Source: Amycolatopsis saalfeldensis
GTDB taxonomy: Bacteria > Actinomycetota > Actinomycetes > Mycobacteriales > Pseudonocardiaceae
Direction: 5' to 3'
Assembly (NCBI RefSeq): GCF_900110575.1
Contig: NZ_FOEF01000006.1
Span: 186,001-250,000, forward strand
Length of the DNA: 64,000 bases
The notes below the pieces were generated by a model, which ran no database searches, had not been told where the DNA came from, and saw only the letters and a list, made by a program, of their open reading frames with translations. Below are positions 51,414-59,480 of the stretch, piece after piece (the first letter of the stretch is position 1; the number at the start of each line of letters is the position of its first letter). The translations under genes were made by a program, and so were the position numbers.

Positions 51414-52216
51414 CAGGCACCTACCTGTCCCGCCCGCGTCGCCCGGGCGAAGTCGACACTGCTGCTGAAGATCAGTTCCGCGTCGTTGTCCTGGGTCGCG
51501 ACGTGGAAGCTGTGCTCCAGCACCACTTCGGTGACGTCCGTGCTGGCGATCCCGGCCAGCACGAGCCGTGAGTTCTCGGGCTCGACGACGTGGTCGACCC
51601 GCGAGTGCAGCAGCAGCACCGGCTGCGTGACCTTGCCCAGGTCGGCGCGCACCAGGCGCCACAGCTGCGCCAGGCTGGCGGCGGCGTGCACCGGCGTGCG
51701 GGGGTAGGCCAGCTCCGTCTCGCCGGGCTTGGCGATGTCGTTCGCGATCGCGGGCACCGAGGGGACGATGTGCGCCAGCAGCGGCAGCAGCTTCGTGTCC
51801 CACTTCAACCGGGTGACCGACGGGTTGACCAGCACGAGCCCGGCGATCCGGTCGCCGAACTCCTCGGCCAGCCGCAGGGTGAGCGTGCCGCCCATGGACA
51901 GGCCGCCGACGTACACCGTCTCGCAGGTGGAAAGCAGCGCGAGCAGCTCCTCGCGCACCGCGCCGTACCAGTCCTGCCAGGTCGTGCGGTTCAGGTCCTG
52001 CCAGCGGGTGCCGTGGCCGGGCAGCAGCGGGCAGCGGACCGCGTACCCGGCTTCGGCCAGGTGGTCGCCCCATGCCCGCAGCCCCGCCGGCGTCCCGGTG
52101 AAGCCGTGGCAGAGCAGGAACCCGGCCCCGGACGAACCGGTGTGGGCGAACGGTTCCGCGCCGGCGAGCACGCCCATGACGAACGCCTTCCGATCGAAGC
52201 GGTGTAGGTCTTCCAT
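51413..52216 (-). CDS. Alpha/beta hydrolase, carboxylesterase/monoacylglycerol-lipase-like
   Basis: A 267-residue serine hydrolase: LLCHGFTGTPAGLRAWG oxyanion region, GLSMGGTLTL nucleophile elbow (Ser), Asp in HSRVDHVVEP and His in LEHSFHVATQD. The size and motifs match Est30-type carboxylesterases and bacterial monoacylglycerol lipases. The ATG at 52216 was chosen because the protein aligns from MEDLHRFDRKAF; the open frame continues upstream without support. It is divergent from the acyltransferase at 52398, 181 bp away. Confidence 0.87.
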   Translation of the reverse strand: MEDLHRFDRKAFVMGVLAGAEPFAHTGSSGAGFLLCHGFTGTPAGLRAWGDHLAEAGYAVRCPLLPGHGTRWQDLNRTTWQDWYGAVREELLALLSTCETVYVGGLSMGGTLTLRLAEEFGDRIAGLVLVNPSVTRLKWDTKLLPLLAHIVPSVPAIANDIAKPGETELAYPRTPVHAAASLAQLWRLVRADLGKVTQPVLLLHSRVDHVVEPENSRLVLAGIASTDVTEVVLEHSFHVATQDNDAELIFSSSVDFARATRAGQVGA

Positions 52217-52397
52217 GCTCTCACGCTCGCGCGGTGTTGTGGGGCCCCGGCCGGTCCCCGTGCTCACCCGCCTGCGCTGTGAGATCGGTCGCTGCCGGGC
52301 AGTAGCCCCCGGTCTCGCATTGTGCGCGGACCGCCGGGTTTCGTAGTCTTGACCACTGAGAACTCGGACGTCGGGCCACGGGAAGGACAAGAGCGCG

Positions 52398-53159
52398 GTG
52401 CTGTACTGGCTCATGAAGTTCGTGTTCATCGGTCCGCTGCTCAAGACGCTGTGGCCGACCAAGGTCGTGGGCGCGGAGAACATCCCCGAGACCGGCGGCG
52501 TGATCCTGGCCGGCAACCACCTCGCGGTGGCCGACTCGTTCTTCATGCCGCTGCGAGTCAAGCGCAAGGTCACCTTCCCGGCCAAGTCCGAGTACTTCAC
52601 CGAGCCGGGCCTGAAGGGCCTGCTCAAGAAGTGGTTCTTCACCGGCGTCGGCCAGATCCCGATCGACCGCTCCAGCGGCAACGCGGCGCAGGCCGCCCTC
52701 GACACCGCCACCCGCCTGGTCCGCGAGGGCCACCTGCTCGGCATCTACCCCGAGGGCACGCGCTCGCCCGACGGCCGGCTGTACAAGGGCAAGACCGGCG
52801 TCGCGCGGATCGCGTTGGAGTCGCGCGGCCTGGTCGTGCCGGTCGCCATGGTCGGCACCGACAAGGTCAACCCGATCGGCTCCAAGATGTGGTGGCCGCG
52901 CCGCCTGGAGATCCGCTTCGGCACGCCGCTGGACTTCTCGCGTTACGACGGCCTGTCCGGCGACCGCTTCATCGAGCGGTCGATCACCGACGAGATCATG
53001 TACGCGCTGATGGAGCTGTCCGGCCAGGAGTACGTGGACATCTACGCGGCGAAGGCCAAGGAGCTGATCGCCGCCGAGGCCGCCGGGGTCAAGGCGAAGG
53101 TGCCGGAGCAGCCGTCCGGCCGCGACGCCGCCCGGGTGCCCGAGACCAAGGCGGGCTAG
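52398..53159 (+). CDS. 1-acylglycerol-3-phosphate acyltransferase family protein (PlsC, Rv2182c-like)
   Basis: A 253-residue lysophospholipid acyltransferase. The HX4D catalytic motif is NHLAVADS, the substrate motif is YPEGTRSPDGRLYKGKTG, and VPVAMVGTDKV is block IV. An N-terminal hydrophobic helix anchors it to the membrane. GGAAGGA lies about 10 nt before GTG 52398. The variable C-terminus (residues 225-253) is charged and Ala-rich. Matches Rv2182c by position. Confidence 0.9.
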   Translation: MLYWLMKFVFIGPLLKTLWPTKVVGAENIPETGGVILAGNHLAVADSFFMPLRVKRKVTFPAKSEYFTEPGLKGLLKKWFFTGVGQIPIDRSSGNAAQAALDTATRLVREGHLLGIYPEGTRSPDGRLYKGKTGVARIALESRGLVVPVAMVGTDKVNPIGSKMWWPRRLEIRFGTPLDFSRYDGLSGDRFIERSITDEIMYALMELSGQEYVDIYAAKAKELIAAEAAGVKAKVPEQPSGRDAARVPETKAG

Positions 53160-53193
53160 CGGCGCCGCGAAGCGACGCTGCTACGTTTTCGCG

Positions 53194-53682
53194 ATGCGTT
53201 TTTTCTACGACACCGAGTTCATCGAGGACGGCGTGACGATCGACCTGGTGTCGATCGGTGTCGTTGACGAGCGCGGCCGAGAGTTCTACGCCGTGTCGAC
53301 CGACTTCGACCCGGGCAAGGCCGGCCCCTGGGTGCGGGACAACGTGCTGCCGAAGCTGCCCTCGCCGGCCGACCCCGCATGGCGCAGCCGCGAGAAGATC
53401 CGCACCGACCTGCTGGAGTTCTTCGGCAAGCCCCCGGGCGGCATCGAGCTGTGGGCCTGGTTCGCGGCGTACGACCACGTCGCCCTCGCCCAGCTGTGGG
53501 GCCCGATGCCCGCGTTGCCGCGCCAGCTGCCGCGCTTCACGCGTGACCTGCGCCAGCGCTGGGAGGACGCGGGCAAGCCCAAGCTGCCCGCCGCCCCCAC
53601 CGACCAGCACGACGCACTGGCCGACGCCCGCCACAACTACCAGCGCTGGGACGTCATCGAGTCGGCCTTCCGCCGCCGCTGA
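53194..53682 (+). CDS. 3'-5' exoribonuclease, RNase AS (Rv2179c-like)
   Basis: A 162-residue DEDDh exonuclease: Asp6 and Glu8 in YDTEFIE, Asp94 in AAYDHVAL, and His139 and Asp144 in QHDALADARHN. This small family, characterised in M. tuberculosis as RNase AS, trims adenylate-containing RNA. TACGTT (53182-53187) ends 6 nt before the ATG, so a leaderless start is likely. It is 34 nt after the acyltransferase. Confidence 0.92.
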   Translation: MRFFYDTEFIEDGVTIDLVSIGVVDERGREFYAVSTDFDPGKAGPWVRDNVLPKLPSPADPAWRSREKIRTDLLEFFGKPPGGIELWAWFAAYDHVALAQLWGPMPALPRQLPRFTRDLRQRWEDAGKPKLPAAPTDQHDALADARHNYQRWDVIESAFRRR

Positions 53683-53715
53683 GATATCCGGGTCCGGCCG
53701 CGCTGGGGGAGTGCG

Positions 53716-54678
53716 ATGCGTCGTCTGCTTGCCGTTTTCGTGGTGCTTGTCGCGGGTTTGGCCGCGTCGGCACCGAGCCCGGCTTCGCCGCGGGAGTACC
53801 TGGTCTACGCGCTCAACCTGCTGCGGGCCCACTCGATCGACCGGGACTCCCTCGACTGGCCGGAGGTGGAAGCCGACGCGCTGCACCTGGCGGCGAACGC
53901 GTCCGGCCCGGCGGGCACCTACCCGGCGATCCAGAGCGTGATCCACCAGCTGGGCAACCCGCACACCAGCCTGCTCACCCCCGCGCAGGCGGTGCCCCCG
54001 CTGCCGCAGACCATCGAGGTGCCGACCAGCTGGACCTCGGGCGACGTGGCCGTGCTGACCATCCCGCAGTTCACCTTCGACCCGGCCGCCGAGCGCCGGT
54101 ACGTCGACGCCGGGCAAACCGCCGTCGCGAACGCCGATTCGAGCCGTCCGTGCGGCTGGATCGTCGACCTGCGCGGCAACGTCGGCGGGGCGATGGCCCC
54201 GATGCTCACGGTACTGGCGCCGCTGCTGGACGAGGGGGTGCTGGGCTCGTTCCAGGGCCCCGACGGCACGAGCGCCTGGACCCTGCGCGACGGTCAGGTC
54301 CTGCTCGACGGCAAGCCGCAGGCCGCCGAGGCCAACCCGGTGCGCCTGGCCCGTCCGCGGCCGCCGGTCGCCGTGCTCACCGACGGCCGGACGGCCAGCT
54401 CGGGTGAGCTGACCCTGGTGGCCTTCCGCGGCCGGTCCCGCACCGCCGCCTTCGGCCAAGCCACCGCCGGTTTCGTCACCGGCAACGAAGCCTTCCGGCT
54501 CAGCGACGGCGCCGAACTGCTGGTCACGACCTCGCGCGCCGTGGACCGGGCCGGCCGCGTCTACGACAACACCCCGATCCGGCCCGATCACCCGCTGCCC
54601 GCGGCCACGACCAACGATGAAGTGGTCGCGGCCGCGACGGCGTGGCTGCACACCCAAACCGGGTGCGCCCACCGCTGA
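53716..54678 (+). CDS. Secreted S41-family (tail-specific/tricorn-like) peptidase
   Basis: A 320-residue protein with signal peptide (RLLAVFVVLVAGLAASAPSPA) and an S41 core: LGNPHTSLLTPAQ with the His characteristic of the tricorn-like subgroup, WIVDLRGNVGGAMAPM, and the nucleophile region TDGRTASSGELTLVAFRGR. The Lys of C-terminal processing proteases is not found where GQATAGFVTGN lies, so a Ser-Lys dyad is not supported. No PDZ domain. It is followed 5 bp later by the convergent aroG. Confidence 0.85.
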   Translation: MRRLLAVFVVLVAGLAASAPSPASPREYLVYALNLLRAHSIDRDSLDWPEVEADALHLAANASGPAGTYPAIQSVIHQLGNPHTSLLTPAQAVPPLPQTIEVPTSWTSGDVAVLTIPQFTFDPAAERRYVDAGQTAVANADSSRPCGWIVDLRGNVGGAMAPMLTVLAPLLDEGVLGSFQGPDGTSAWTLRDGQVLLDGKPQAAEANPVRLARPRPPVAVLTDGRTASSGELTLVAFRGRSRTAAFGQATAGFVTGNEAFRLSDGAELLVTTSRAVDRAGRVYDNTPIRPDHPLPAATTNDEVVAAATAWLHTQTGCAHR

Positions 54679-54683
54679 GCCGG

Positions 54684-55790
54684 TCAGCGACGCGCGCGGA
54701 CGGCGGCGGCGAGCGTGTCGAGCAGGCCGGTGGTCGAGTCCCAGTCCAGGCAGGCGTCGGTGATCGACTGGCCGTAGGTCAGCTCGGAAGCCCGGCCCAG
54801 CACCAGCTCCTGGCGCCCGGCGGTCAGGAAGCTCTCCATCATCAGGCCGACGATCCCGCGCTCGCCCTCGGCGATCCGCGCGGCCAGCTCCGTCACCACC
54901 TCGCCCTGGCGGACGTGGTCCTTCCGGCTGTTGCCGTGGCTGGCGTCGATGATCACGCGCTCCGGCAGACCCGACTTCTCCAAGCGCCCCAGCGTTTCGG
55001 TCACCGACGCGGGGTCGTAGTTGGGGCCGGCCGAGCTGCCGCGCAGGATCACGTGGCAGTCCGGGTTGCCGGAGGTGGTCAGCAGCGCCGCGAGGCCGTC
55101 GATGGTGATGCCGGGGAACACGTGGGACGCCGCGGCCGCGCGGGTGGCGTCGACCGCCACCTGGATGTCGCCCTCGGTCGAGTTCTTGATCCCCACCGGC
55201 ATCGACAGCGCACTGCACAGCTGCCGGTGCACCTGGCTCGCCGCCGTGCGCGCGCCGATCGAGCCCCAGCTGACGATGTCGGCGATGAACTGCGGCGTGA
55301 TCGGGTCCAGGAACTCGCACCCCACCGGCAGGCCGAGCGCCGACACGTCGAGCAGCAGCTCCCGGGCCAGCCGCAGGCCCTTGTTCACGGCGAAGGTGCC
55401 GTCGAGGTCCGGGTCGTTGATCAGGCCCTTCCAGCCCAGCGTGGTGCGCGGCTTCTCGAAGTACACGCGCATCACGATGTGCAGGTCGCCGCGCAGCTCC
55501 TCGGCCTTGGCGGCCAGCTTGCGGGCGTAGTCGAGCGCGGCTTCGGGGTCGTGCACCGAGCACGGGCCGACGACGACGGCGAGCCGGTCGTCGCGCCCGT
55601 CGAGGATGTCGACGGTCTCACTGCGGCCCTGCCGGACCACCTTGGCCACGGCGGCGTCCACGGGATGGTCCTCGCGGAGCAGGGCGGGGGAGATGAGCGG
55701 GCTGATCGCGGTGGTGCGGTGGGCGTCGAGCGTGCCCGCGTCGGCGGGACCGGCGCTGAGTTTTTGAGTGATCAGCTGGGGGGTGGTCAC
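54684..55790 (-). CDS. aroG: Class I 3-deoxy-7-phosphoheptulonate (DAHP) synthase
   Basis: A 368-residue enzyme that condenses phosphoenolpyruvate and erythrose-4-phosphate, first step of the shikimate pathway. It is the E. coli AroF/G/H type: VVGPCSVHDPEAA, EKPRTTLGWKGLINDPDLDG, GSIGARTAASQVHR, IKNSTEGD and IDASHGNSRKDH. GTG 55790 has AGGAAGGA about 8 nt upstream; GTG 55814 would place the start before that site and is less likely. It is preceded by an aromatic-rich leader peptide and hairpin, suggesting control by attenuation. Confidence 0.94.
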   Translation of the reverse strand: MTTPQLITQKLSAGPADAGTLDAHRTTAISPLISPALLREDHPVDAAVAKVVRQGRSETVDILDGRDDRLAVVVGPCSVHDPEAALDYARKLAAKAEELRGDLHIVMRVYFEKPRTTLGWKGLINDPDLDGTFAVNKGLRLARELLLDVSALGLPVGCEFLDPITPQFIADIVSWGSIGARTAASQVHRQLCSALSMPVGIKNSTEGDIQVAVDATRAAAASHVFPGITIDGLAALLTTSGNPDCHVILRGSSAGPNYDPASVTETLGRLEKSGLPERVIIDASHGNSRKDHVRQGEVVTELAARIAEGERGIVGLMMESFLTAGRQELVLGRASELTYGQSITDACLDWDSTTGLLDTLAAAVRARR

Positions 55791-55832
55791 GGGTGAGTCC
55801 TTCCTGGAGGACACCGACCCGCGGGGAACTCG

Positions 55833-55858
55833 CCGAGCCGGTGGGAAATCCGGCTCGG
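55833..55858 (-). promoter_or_regulatory. Hairpin between the leader peptide and aroG (candidate attenuator)
   Basis: A perfect 9-bp stem CCGAGCCGG / CCGGCTCGG with an 8-nt loop, lying 10 nt after the leader peptide stop and about 42 nt before the aroG start. No U-tract follows, as is common for actinobacterial terminators. Its alternative pairing partner was not worked out. Confidence 0.65.
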
Positions 55859-55868
55859 GCGGTGGAGG

Positions 55869-55934
55869 TCAGCGCAGGTTCACGCCGCCGTGCCCACCCG
55901 GGGCCGGCTTCGTAAACCAGAAATAGCGCTGCAC
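55869..55934 (-). CDS. Leader peptide of aroG with consecutive aromatic codons
   Basis: A 21-codon open frame, MQRYFWF followed by TKPAPGGHGGVNLR and TGA. Codons 4-7 are Tyr-Phe-Trp-Phe, one or more of each end product of the pathway that aroG starts. Chance occurrence of four aromatic codons in a row in such GC-rich DNA is low. TAGGTT (55946-55941, minus strand) ends 6 nt before the GTG, so the leader is probably translated from a leaderless mRNA. Ribosome stalling here would report low aminoacyl-tRNA(Tyr/Phe/Trp). Confidence 0.82.
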   Translation of the reverse strand: MQRYFWFTKPAPGGHGGVNLR

Positions 55935-56069
55935 GGCGCCAACCTAGCACAGCCGTGACGCCGTACCGATTCGCCAGGTGGTACGGGCTGCACCGATCCA
56001 GAGGAAAGCCGCTACCCTGGCGGCGAAATGTGACTGCAATCTCCACGTGACGAAAGACGGAGGCTCGAG

Positions 56070-57095
56070 ATGCGTGTCGGTGTGCTGACGGGTGGCGGGG
56101 ACTGCCCGGGCCTGAACGCGGTGATCCGCGCGGTGGTCCGCAAGGGCATCGAGGTGCACGGCTGGGAGCTCGTCGGCTTCCGCAACGGGTGGCAGGGGCC
56201 GCTCACCGGCGACAGCAGGCCGCTCGGCCTCGACGACGTCGAAGACATCCTCACCCGCGGCGGCACGATCCTGCGCTCCTCGCGGACGAACCCGTACAAG
56301 GTCGACGGCGGGGTCGAGAAGATCAAGTCCGTGCTGGCCGAGCAGCAGGTCGACGCGCTGATCGCGATCGGCGGCGAGGACACCCTCGGCGTCGCGAAGC
56401 GGCTGACCGACGACGGCATCGGCGTGGTCGGCGTGCCCAAGACGATCGACAACGACCTGGGCGCCACCGACTACACGTTCGGCTTCGACACCGCGGTGTC
56501 CATCGCGACCGAGGCGATCGACCGGCTGCACACCACCGCGGAGTCGCACCACCGCGCGCTGGTGATCGAGGTCATGGGCCGGCACGCCGGCTGGATCGCG
56601 CTGCACTCCGGCGTGGCCGGCGGCGCGAGCGTGATCCTCATGCCGGAGCGCGAGTTCTCCGTCGACCAGGTCGTTGAGTGGGTCGAGCGCCGGTTCGAGC
56701 GCGAGTACGCGCCGATCATCGTGGTCGCCGAGGGCGCGCTGCCCGAGGGCGGCCAGGAGAAGCTGCTGACCGGTGAGAAGGACTCCTTCGGGCACGTCCG
56801 CCTCGGCGGCATCGGCAACTGGCTGGCCGACGAGATCGCCGGCCGCACCGGTAAGGAGTCGCGGGCCGTGGTGCTCGGGCACGTGCAGCGCGGCGGCACG
56901 CCGACCGCGTACGACCGCGTGCTCGCCACCCGCTTCGGCCTGCACGCGGTGGACGCGGTGGCCGACGGCGACTTCGGCGTGATGGTGGCGCTGAAGGGCA
57001 CCGACATCGTCCGCGTGAAGCTGTCGGAGGCGACCGCCGAGCTCAAGACGGTGCCGCTGGAGCGTTACGAAGAGGCCGAGGTCTTCTTCGGCTGA
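56070..57095 (+). CDS. pfkA: 6-phosphofructokinase, probably pyrophosphate-dependent
   Basis: A 341-residue group III phosphofructokinase: LTGGGDCPGLNAVIR phosphate loop, AIGGEDTLG, VPKTIDNDL, EVMGRHAGWIAL and GHVQRGGTP. In ATP enzymes the loop is GGDGS; here Asp replaces the second Gly (E. coli position 104), and Lys occupies position 124 (PKTIDND). This Asp/Lys pair is the mark of pyrophosphate-using enzymes, as in Amycolatopsis methanolica. GGAGGCTCGAG precedes the ATG. It is divergent from the aroG leader (135 bp). Confidence 0.9.
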   Translation: MRVGVLTGGGDCPGLNAVIRAVVRKGIEVHGWELVGFRNGWQGPLTGDSRPLGLDDVEDILTRGGTILRSSRTNPYKVDGGVEKIKSVLAEQQVDALIAIGGEDTLGVAKRLTDDGIGVVGVPKTIDNDLGATDYTFGFDTAVSIATEAIDRLHTTAESHHRALVIEVMGRHAGWIALHSGVAGGASVILMPEREFSVDQVVEWVERRFEREYAPIIVVAEGALPEGGQEKLLTGEKDSFGHVRLGGIGNWLADEIAGRTGKESRAVVLGHVQRGGTPTAYDRVLATRFGLHAVDAVADGDFGVMVALKGTDIVRVKLSEATAELKTVPLERYEEAEVFFG

Positions 57096-57105
57096 GTCCT
57101 GGCCG

Positions 57106-57133
57106 CACCGGGTGGGGCCAGCCCCACCCGGTG
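57106..57133 (+). terminator. Hairpin terminator after the phosphofructokinase gene
   Basis: A perfect 12-bp stem, CACCGGGTGGGG and its complement, closed by the tetraloop CCAG, 10 bp after the stop codon. Confidence 0.85.
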
Positions 57134-57187
57134 TACTGGGGCGCGCGGGATTCCGGGCGCTCCCGCCGGATCACTACCTTCGCTGCC

Positions 57188-58504
57188 ATGCGGATTCTCT
57201 TGGCGGGCTTGGCCCTGTTCTCGCTGGCGGCGGTTCCCGGCCCCGTTGTGTCCACTGCGTCCACTGTGGATGGTGTGTGGCGGACCGACGGCTACGGGCA
57301 GCTCGTGGCGGTCTCGGGCGGCCGGCTGACCACCTACGACGTCACCTCGGTCAGCTGCCTGCCGGGCTCGCTCACCGGGACCGGCGACGGCACGACGTTC
57401 ACCACGAACGAGGGCACTGTCGCCACGGTCCGCCAGGGCACGCTGAGCTTCGACGGCGACCTGGGCGTGCGATCGCTGCGCCGCCTGCCGGGCGGGCTGC
57501 CCCGCGCCTGCCAGGCGGCGCCGGACCGGAGCGCACTGTCCACTTTCGACGTCTTCTGGCACACCTACGCCGAGAACTACCCGTTTTTCGCCGCGAAGGG
57601 CGTCGATTGGCGGGCCGAAGGGCAGGCCGCGCGCGCCGAGGTCGCCGCGCACCCGGAACGGCTGTACGACGTCCTCTGTGGACTGATCACCCCGTTGCAC
57701 GACGCGCACGTCGGCCTGCTGACGCCGGACAAGCGCTGCACGTCGCCGCGGCCGGGCACCCCGGATCCCTCGATCATCCCGCGGGCCGTCGCCGTGACGG
57801 ACGCCGCGCTCGGCGCCCCCGTCCAGCGCTGGGCCGACGGGGCGATCGCGTACGCCGACCTGCCGGGCGGCCTCGGCTACCTGCGGATCACCGGCTTCCA
57901 GGGCTACACCGACACGTTCGCCGGCGACCGCGAGGTGCTGGAGCACGCGCTCGACGCGGTCTTCACGGCTTCCCGCACGGAATCGCTGCGCGGGCTGGTG
58001 CTCGACCTGCGCGTGAACGGCGGCGGCGCCGACCCGCTGGGCCTCGCCGTCGCGGCCAGGCTGACCGGCGCGCCGCACTTCGCCTACGCCAAGCGCACCC
58101 GCAACGACCCGGCCGACCCGGCGCGGTTCACCACCCCGCAGCCGTTCACCGTGCGCCCGGCCGCGGGACCGCGCTACACCGGCCCGCTCGCCGTGCTGGT
58201 GGGGAACCTCGACGTGTCGGCGGGGGAGACCTTCACGCAGTCCCTGCTCAACCGCACGCCGCGACCGATCCTGATCGGCGAGAACACCCAGGGCGTCTAC
58301 TCCGACACGATGGACCGCACCCTGCCGGAACCGGGCTGGACGGCCGTCGTGCCCAACGAGGAGTACCTCGACCCGCGCGGGCACACGTACGACGGCACCG
58401 GCATCGCCCCGGACGTCCGCACGCCGGTCTTCACCCCCGCCGAACTGACGGCCGGCCGCGACACCGCGCTGGCCACGGCGCGCCGCCTTTTGAGCGGCAG
58501 TTAG
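57188..58504 (+). CDS. Secreted S41-family peptidase (tricorn-like)
   Basis: A 438-residue protein with a signal peptide (MRILLAGLALFSLAAVPGPVVS), a beta-rich N-terminal domain (about residues 28-110) and an S41 catalytic domain: PLHDAHVGLLTPDK with the subgroup His, LVLDLRVNGGGADPLG, and the nucleophile block NLDVSAGETFTQSLLNR, then GENTQGVYSDTMDR. TACCTT (57175-57180) ends 7 nt before the ATG, supporting this start. The 3' end of the gene has a decayed duplicate just downstream. Confidence 0.87.
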   Translation: MRILLAGLALFSLAAVPGPVVSTASTVDGVWRTDGYGQLVAVSGGRLTTYDVTSVSCLPGSLTGTGDGTTFTTNEGTVATVRQGTLSFDGDLGVRSLRRLPGGLPRACQAAPDRSALSTFDVFWHTYAENYPFFAAKGVDWRAEGQAARAEVAAHPERLYDVLCGLITPLHDAHVGLLTPDKRCTSPRPGTPDPSIIPRAVAVTDAALGAPVQRWADGAIAYADLPGGLGYLRITGFQGYTDTFAGDREVLEHALDAVFTASRTESLRGLVLDLRVNGGGADPLGLAVAARLTGAPHFAYAKRTRNDPADPARFTTPQPFTVRPAAGPRYTGPLAVLVGNLDVSAGETFTQSLLNRTPRPILIGENTQGVYSDTMDRTLPEPGWTAVVPNEEYLDPRGHTYDGTGIAPDVRTPVFTPAELTAGRDTALATARRLLSGS

Positions 58505-58639
58505 CCAGGACGCGGGGGTCTGCTGCGGCGGTCTGTTCCGGTCCCCATGCGGCATCGGCCCCAGGTCGGCAGGCCGGTTTCACCCCGCCGAGCTGGCGGC
58601 CGTTCGCGACAAGCGCGCCGCCTCCTGAGCGGCAGCTGA
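58505..58639. repeat. Decayed duplication of the S41/haemoglobin gene junction
   Basis: The spacer between the two convergent genes is not unique sequence. 58576-58638 resembles the last codons of the S41 gene at 58438-58504 (shared CACCCC-GCCGA-CTG-CGGCC, then GCGCGCCGCC and TGAGCGGCAG). 58512-58560 resembles the 3' end of the haemoglobin fusion gene at 58650-58700 (GG(C/T)CTGnnnC-GTCCC-TGCGGCA-CGGC). A junction of about 135-140 bp appears to have been tandemly duplicated and then diverged. Confidence 0.72.
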
Positions 58640-59410
58640 TCAGGACGACGGCGCCTGCCACGGCGGCCTGACCCAGTCCCAGTGCGGCACCGGCTCGTCG
58701 GTGGCGGGACCGGCATCGGGTGCCGAGAACAGCACGGCCAGCCGGCTGCCCCACTCCAGGTAGCCGGCGAACGAGGCGCGGAATTCCGGGTCGGCGGGCA
58801 GGCCGGCCTCGTCGGCGGCGTCGAGCAGGAGCGACACCCAGCGGCGGCGCTGCTCCTCGGTGATCCCGCGGCCCAGGTGCCTGCCGATCATGTGCGGGTG
58901 CCCGCCGTGGTGGTCGGTGTAGTCCGGCGGCCCGCCGAGCACCTCGCCGAGCCAAGTCGCGACGTGCTCGGCGTGGTGGGCGTCCATGGTGCGGAAAACC
59001 GGTTCCAGCAACGGGTCCTGGAGCACGTGGCCGTAGAAGACCTCGGTCAGGCGCACGAGTGCCGGGCCGCCGCCGGCCCACTCGTACAGCGTGGGCGGGC
59101 GGGCGCCGCCCTGGCCCGCCACGGCGGTCGGCTCGTAGTGGCGCATCTCGTCGAGGTCCCCGACGTAGTCGCGGATCGCCGCGAAGAACGCCGGGAAGTG
59201 CGGGCCGCCGCGGAAGCCTTCGAGGTGGTCCTTCGCCGAGGTCCACCGGATTGCCAGGATGTAGCGCGTAGGGTCTTCGGCGCAGCGGCTGAGGTCGTAG
59301 CCGAGGCATTGGGGCGCCTTCGCGAGCGAGACGGCGGCCTCGGCGTACGCGGCCTCGAACGCCGCCGCCCGGTCGCCTGGAATGGTGTAGCGCAGGTATT
59401 CCACGATCAT
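58640..59410 (-). CDS. Fusion of antibiotic-biosynthesis-monooxygenase (ABM) domain and group II truncated haemoglobin
   Basis: A 256-residue chimera. Residues 1-95 are an ABM/dimeric alpha-beta-barrel domain (YLRYTIPGDRAAAFEAAYAEAA ... YILAIRWTS); residues about 115-230 are a group II truncated globin (LTEVFYGHVLQDPLLEPVFRTM ... HHGGHPHMIGRHLGRGIT), with His178 the likely haem ligand and Trp191 at the G8 position. The same fusion is known from Streptomyces avermitilis. A haem-linked oxidation of a quinone-like metabolite is conceivable. It is divergent from an HxlR regulator 70 bp away. Confidence 0.87.
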   Translation of the reverse strand: MIVEYLRYTIPGDRAAAFEAAYAEAAVSLAKAPQCLGYDLSRCAEDPTRYILAIRWTSAKDHLEGFRGGPHFPAFFAAIRDYVGDLDEMRHYEPTAVAGQGGARPPTLYEWAGGGPALVRLTEVFYGHVLQDPLLEPVFRTMDAHHAEHVATWLGEVLGGPPDYTDHHGGHPHMIGRHLGRGITEEQRRRWVSLLLDAADEAGLPADPEFRASFAGYLEWGSRLAVLFSAPDAGPATDEPVPHWDWVRPPWQAPSS

Positions 59411-59480
59411 GCGGCCAGCAGACCGCACCCGGCGCGGCCGGGCAACCACGTACTTTCCGGTGCGTAGCGAGGAGGCCGTG

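Noticed and set aside
55812..55814. GTG 55814 as aroG start
   Set aside because: The ribosome binding site AGGAAGGA lies downstream of it; GTG 55790 is correctly placed.
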